Positions 60,621 through 64,000 of a DNA stretch of 64,000 bases are shown here, one piece after another. Under the pieces are notes generated by a model. That model saw nothing but the letters and a program-made list of their open reading frames with translations, ran no database searches and had not been told where the DNA came from. Source of the stretch: JBFEYJ01 sp041563315 (GTDB lineage Bacteria > Pseudomonadota > Gammaproteobacteria > Thiohalomonadales > Thiohalomonadaceae); NCBI GenBank assembly GCA_041563315.1, contig JBFFNE010000004.1:1-64000 (forward strand), given 5' to 3'. Made by a program: the position numbers and the translations under genes. How positions within the stretch are numbered: the stretch's first letter is position 1; the number at the start of each line of letters is the position of its first letter.

Positions 60621-62876
60621 ATGAGCGAAACGAGCGAGATCAATTACGAGGGCATCGAACAGCTGCCCCTGAAGGACTTCAGCGAAAAGGCGTACCTCGA
60701 CTATTCGATGTACGTCATCATGGACCGTGCCCTGCCTAACATCGGCGATGGCCTCAAGCCAGTACAGCGGCGCATTATCTATGCTATGTCCGAACTGGGC
60801 CTGAAGGCGGACTCCAAGTACAAAAAATCGGCGCGCACCGTCGGTGATGTGCTGGGTAAATACCATCCTCATGGCGACTCGGCCTGTTATGAGGCAATGG
60901 TGCTGATGGCCCAGCCCTTCTCCTACCGCTACCCGCTGGTAGACGGCCAAGGCAACTGGGGGGCACCGGACGATCCCAAGTCCTTCGCTGCAATGCGTTA
61001 TACAGAGGCACGCCTGGCACGTTTCTCCGAACTGTTGCTCGCCGAGGCAGCGCAGGGCACGGTTGACTGGGTGCCTAACTTTGATGGCACCCTCGATGAG
61101 CCGTCAGTCCTGCCGGCACGGGTGCCGCATGTGCTGCTCAACGGTACCACCGGCATCGCCGTGGGGATGGCCACTGATATCCCGCCGCACAATCTGCGCG
61201 AGGTTGCCGCCGCTTGTATTTGTCTGCTGGAAGCACCAAAGACCACCGTTGAGGAGTTGTGTGAACACGTACAGGGGCCGGATTACCCGACCGAGGCGGA
61301 GATCATCACACCGCGTCGTGACCTGCTGAAAATATATCAGACTGGCGGCGGTAGCGTGCGCATGCGCGCCAAGTGGGAGCGGGAAGAGGGCGATATCGTC
61401 ATCACTGCTCTGCCTTATCAGGTCTCTGGCGCCAAGGTGCTTGAGCAGATCGCCGCACAGATGCAGGCGAAGAAACTGCCGATGGTCGAGGACCTGCGTG
61501 ACGAGTCCGACCACGAGAACCCAACCCGCCTGGTTATCATCCCCCGCTCGAATCGTATTGATGTCGAGCAGCTGATGACCCACCTGTTCGCCACCACGGA
61601 TCTGGAGCGCAGTTACCGGGTAAACATGAACGTCATCGGCCTCACTGGTCGTCCTCAGGTCAAGAACCTGAAGATGATGCTGGAGGAGTGGTTGCAGTTC
61701 CGCCTGCACACGGTACGTCGTCGTCTCGAGTATCGGCTGGAGAAGGTCGACCGGCGCCTGCACTTGTTGGATGGTCTTCTTACCGCCTTCCTCAATCTCG
61801 ACGAGGTGATCCATATCATCCGCACTGAGGAAGCGCCCAAAACAGTACTGATGCAGCGTTTCGGCCTTACCGACGTGCAGGCCGACTTTATTCTTGATAC
61901 CCGACTGCGCCAGCTGGCGCGTCTGGAGGAGATGAAGATCCGCGGTGAACAGGATGAATTGGCCAAAGAAAAGGCGGAGCTGGAGAAGATCCTCGGCTCC
62001 GACCGTCGCCTCAAGACCCTGGTGAAAAACGAGCTGATTAAGGATGCGGAGGAGTATGGTGACGAGCGTTGTTCACCGCTGGTCGAGCGGGAGGCAGCAC
62101 AGGCGATGGATGAAACGGCGCTTATCAGCGCTGAGCCAATCACCGTAGTGCTTTCCGATAAGGGTTGGGTGCGTGCTGCCAAGGGGCATGATATCGATCC
62201 CACTGCCTTGAGCTACAAGTCTGGAGACAGTTTCAAGGCCAGCGCTGCGGGAAAAAGCAATCAGCTTGCCACCTTCCTTGACTCCACAGGACGCAGTTAC
62301 TCGGTGCCGAGTCATACTCTGCCCTCGGCCAGGGGGCAGGGCGAACCACTCAGTGGTCGCGTCAACCCTATCGCCGGTGCGACTTTTGAGACAGTGCTGA
62401 TGGGAGGGGAAAGCGATCTCTACCTGCTTGCCAGCGATGCCGGTTATGGTTTTGTGGCCAAACTGGGTGATCTTCAGGGACGCAACAAAGCGGGAAAGGC
62501 GGTTCTCAAACTGCCGTCAGGAGCGACACTCCTGCCACCGCAGCCGGTGAGTGATTATGACTCGCAGCGGCTTGCCGCAGTCACCAACGAAGGGCGATTG
62601 CTGGTATTTCCACTCAACGAACTGCCCCAGTTGTCGAAGGGTAAGGGTAACAAGATCATTGGTGTACCGCCCGGTAAGGTCACCACTCGTGAGGAGTATG
62701 TTGTTTCTGTGGCGGTCCTTGCAGACAATTCGGACTTGACCTTGTATGCCGGTAAACGCCATATCACCCTCAAAGCCGCGGATCTGGAGCATTACGAAGG
62801 GGAGCGTGGCCGGCGTGGCAACAAGCTGCCACGCGGCTTTCAGCGGGTTGATAATATGAGTGTGGAGATGAAATAA
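60621..62876 (+). CDS. parC: DNA topoisomerase IV subunit A
   Basis: A 751-residue breakage-reunion subunit (E. coli ParC is 752). Catalytic Tyr127 is in MRYTEARLARFSE. The quinolone-resistance region HPHGDSACYEAM carries Ser87 and Glu91, equal to the sensitive-type Ser80/Glu84 of E. coli. The C-terminal half holds beta-pinwheel blades (LASDAGYGFVAKLGDLQGRN, GRRGNKLPRGFQRV). No good ribosome site is seen before ATG 60621, which follows repeat copy 3. Confidence 0.96.
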   Translation: MSETSEINYEGIEQLPLKDFSEKAYLDYSMYVIMDRALPNIGDGLKPVQRRIIYAMSELGLKADSKYKKSARTVGDVLGKYHPHGDSACYEAMVLMAQPFSYRYPLVDGQGNWGAPDDPKSFAAMRYTEARLARFSELLLAEAAQGTVDWVPNFDGTLDEPSVLPARVPHVLLNGTTGIAVGMATDIPPHNLREVAAACICLLEAPKTTVEELCEHVQGPDYPTEAEIITPRRDLLKIYQTGGGSVRMRAKWEREEGDIVITALPYQVSGAKVLEQIAAQMQAKKLPMVEDLRDESDHENPTRLVIIPRSNRIDVEQLMTHLFATTDLERSYRVNMNVIGLTGRPQVKNLKMMLEEWLQFRLHTVRRRLEYRLEKVDRRLHLLDGLLTAFLNLDEVIHIIRTEEAPKTVLMQRFGLTDVQADFILDTRLRQLARLEEMKIRGEQDELAKEKAELEKILGSDRRLKTLVKNELIKDAEEYGDERCSPLVEREAAQAMDETALISAEPITVVLSDKGWVRAAKGHDIDPTALSYKSGDSFKASAAGKSNQLATFLDSTGRSYSVPSHTLPSARGQGEPLSGRVNPIAGATFETVLMGGESDLYLLASDAGYGFVAKLGDLQGRNKAGKAVLKLPSGATLLPPQPVSDYDSQRLAAVTNEGRLLVFPLNELPQLSKGKGNKIIGVPPGKVTTREEYVVSVAVLADNSDLTLYAGKRHITLKAADLEHYEGERGRRGNKLPRGFQRVDNMSVEMK

Positions 62877-63110
62877 AGTCGGAACTCAACCATTGTCGAA
62901 GTGGTGATGTCCCTCAGCCAGGTGATAAGCACGCGATGGAATGCGTGCATGTCCTCCTGGATATTCTCCGTACGATTGAGTGTACTTGTACCTAGGAGTC
63001 CCTCGCCTAGCGGCTGGGGAGTGTTTGTGACATGACTTCCCCCCACACATTTTGATGATGAGCTATTGCAGGGGCAATCCTGGATACGTCTTCGTCTGAG
63101 AAGCCTTGCT

Positions 63111-64000
63111 TTAATTATCCCCAGTTCGCTTGCTCTTGAGCTCCTCCAGCTTTTCCAGTACCCGCTGGGCCCGTTCCAGGCTTTCTCTGGCTTGTTTATG
63201 ATCCGGAGCCAGCTCCAGGGACTTGTTCCAGAGTGCCGCCGCCTGCTCAAAATTACCTCGGCTGTAGGTGGAGACCCCACTCTCAAACAGACGCTCCACC
63301 TCTCGTGCTGTCGCCTCATCCAGCTTTCTGCTCAGTGTTTTCCACTTCGGATTTCTTGAATCGGCCTGTTGCAGTGTGTTTAAGTGGTCACGGGCATTAA
63401 GGAAGTCTTTTTTGGCAAATGCTTCCTGGTATTTTTTCAGGTACTCATCAACCTGTTTGGCTTTGTTTCGCTCGGCGGCCTTTAATCGCGCTTGTGTTTT
63501 TGCCCTTTGTTTGCTGGCAATTGCCTTTGCCTGGTCTTGCTGTTGCCGCAGCTTCTTCAAACTCTCTGCGATGGCAGGAGTTTTACTGAGCTCTGCGGCA
63601 AGGCTGAGGGTGCGATTGGCGATATCGATGCGATCATTCGCCAGGGCCTTGTTGCCGAAGAGGGCAAGCTCTTTGGCAATCTTACCCGCTTCACTCTGGA
63701 TGGCCTCAAGTCGCTGAGCGGCAGTGCGATTACGCGGATCGAAACGGGCGATCTGCTGGTAGGTTGGCAGCGTCTGTTGTAGCCATGCGCCATGGTCGAG
63801 CAGGCGCTTTAGTTCCAGTCGGTCCAACTCCTCTGCCTGTTCCCGGTGGAGCTGTGCCAGCCCATCCTTGAGTACCGCACTTTTGGGTAAACGAGCCAAG
63901 GCCTCATCATAGGTATCCAGCGCCTGTGCCCATTTTCCATTATTGAGATCAGAACGGGTTTGACGACGGACTTCCTGCTCGTAACGGGCGGCAAGAGCCT
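63111..64000 (-). CDS. Coiled-coil/TPR protein, N-terminus beyond the window
   Basis: The reading frame is open from the stop at 63111 to the right edge, so the N-terminal part is missing. The visible 296 or so residues are almost all helix. They include a Lys/Ala/Gln-rich coiled coil (QRAKTQARLKAAERNKAKQV) and two TPR-like units, YQEAFAKKDFLNARDHLNTL and GVSTYSRGNFEQAAALWNKS followed by ELAPDHKQARESLERA. The first visible residues, ALDTYDEALARLPK, are also TPR-like. Function cannot be told; many such proteins are envelope or secretion partners, and their signal peptide would lie outside the window. It is convergent with parC. Confidence 0.75.
   Translation of the reverse strand, partial: ALAARYEQEVRRQTRSDLNNGKWAQALDTYDEALARLPKSAVLKDGLAQLHREQAEELDRLELKRLLDHGAWLQQTLPTYQQIARFDPRNRTAAQRLEAIQSEAGKIAKELALFGNKALANDRIDIANRTLSLAAELSKTPAIAESLKKLRQQQDQAKAIASKQRAKTQARLKAAERNKAKQVDEYLKKYQEAFAKKDFLNARDHLNTLQQADSRNPKWKTLSRKLDEATAREVERLFESGVSTYSRGNFEQAAALWNKSLELAPDHKQARESLERAQRVLEKLEELKSKRTGDN

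Overview
The window looks like a chromosomal segment of a free-living gammaproteobacterium. Support comes from gene order (bcp-gcvR divergent from dapA-bamC-purC, as in Escherichia), from an Nth protein collinear with the E. coli enzyme, from small gammaproteobacterial families (DUF3301, DUF1841), and from a Pseudomonas-type Pel exopolysaccharide locus. Having both a pyruvate dehydrogenase complex and a pyruvate:ferredoxin oxidoreductase suggests life across changing oxygen levels. A sulfur-oxidising or similar environmental lineage is plausible, but no gene here proves it. I see no rRNA, tRNA, CRISPR array, prophage or insertion sequence.

Layout. 1-2174 (-) is the N-terminal part of a large repeat lipoprotein that runs off the left edge. 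2610-5480 (+) holds a DUF3301 protein, a LysR regulator, and a small protein coupled to an AI-2E/PerM-type permease. 5498-5884 (-) is a small protein of unknown function. 6122-11371 (+) is pdhA-pdhB-pdhC, where E2 and E3 are fused in one 1016-residue chain and an inverted-repeat element sits between pdhB and pdhC. 11592-17373 (-) is a six-gene Mrp/Mnh cation antiporter operon with an A-B fusion. 17702-20459 (-) holds a small acidic lipoprotein, a MepK-like peptidase and a YcbB-like L,D-transpeptidase. 20584-22753 is a divergent pair of DUF1207 outer-membrane-type paralogues.

22815-36216 (-) is a complete Pel locus read pelX-pelA-pelB(N)-pelB(C)-pelC-pelD-pelE-pelF-pelG. PelX would supply the sugar nucleotide, PelF polymerise it, PelD-E-F-G form the c-di-GMP-gated inner-membrane machine, PelA modify the polymer in the periplasm, and PelB-PelC export it. 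PelB is encoded by two overlapping genes instead of one.

36700-39337 holds an M48 lipoprotein peptidase, a SAM methyltransferase and a RibD-C reductase. 39596-44846 (+) pairs a GltD-like NADPH/iron-sulfur flavoprotein with pyruvate:ferredoxin oxidoreductase. 45007-49619 (+) holds argG, a PAS-GGDEF-EAL protein and gloA. 49945-54595 (-) holds DUF1841, nth, a conserved protein of unknown function, a PIN-PhoH ATPase, bcp and gcvR. 54857-62876 (+) holds dapA, bamC, an MBL-fold hydrolase, purC, parE and parC. A coiled-coil/TPR protein (-) runs off the right edge.

The most unusual features are the split PelB, the fused E2-E3 with Asn in place of the usual catalytic-motif Asp, three intergenic elements bounded by inverted runs of CGCAAAG units (two of them inside operons), the divergent DUF1207 pair with TGTGNACACA-type palindromes between them, and the lipoprotein built of about 50-residue propeller-like repeats with a 321-bp higher-order duplication.
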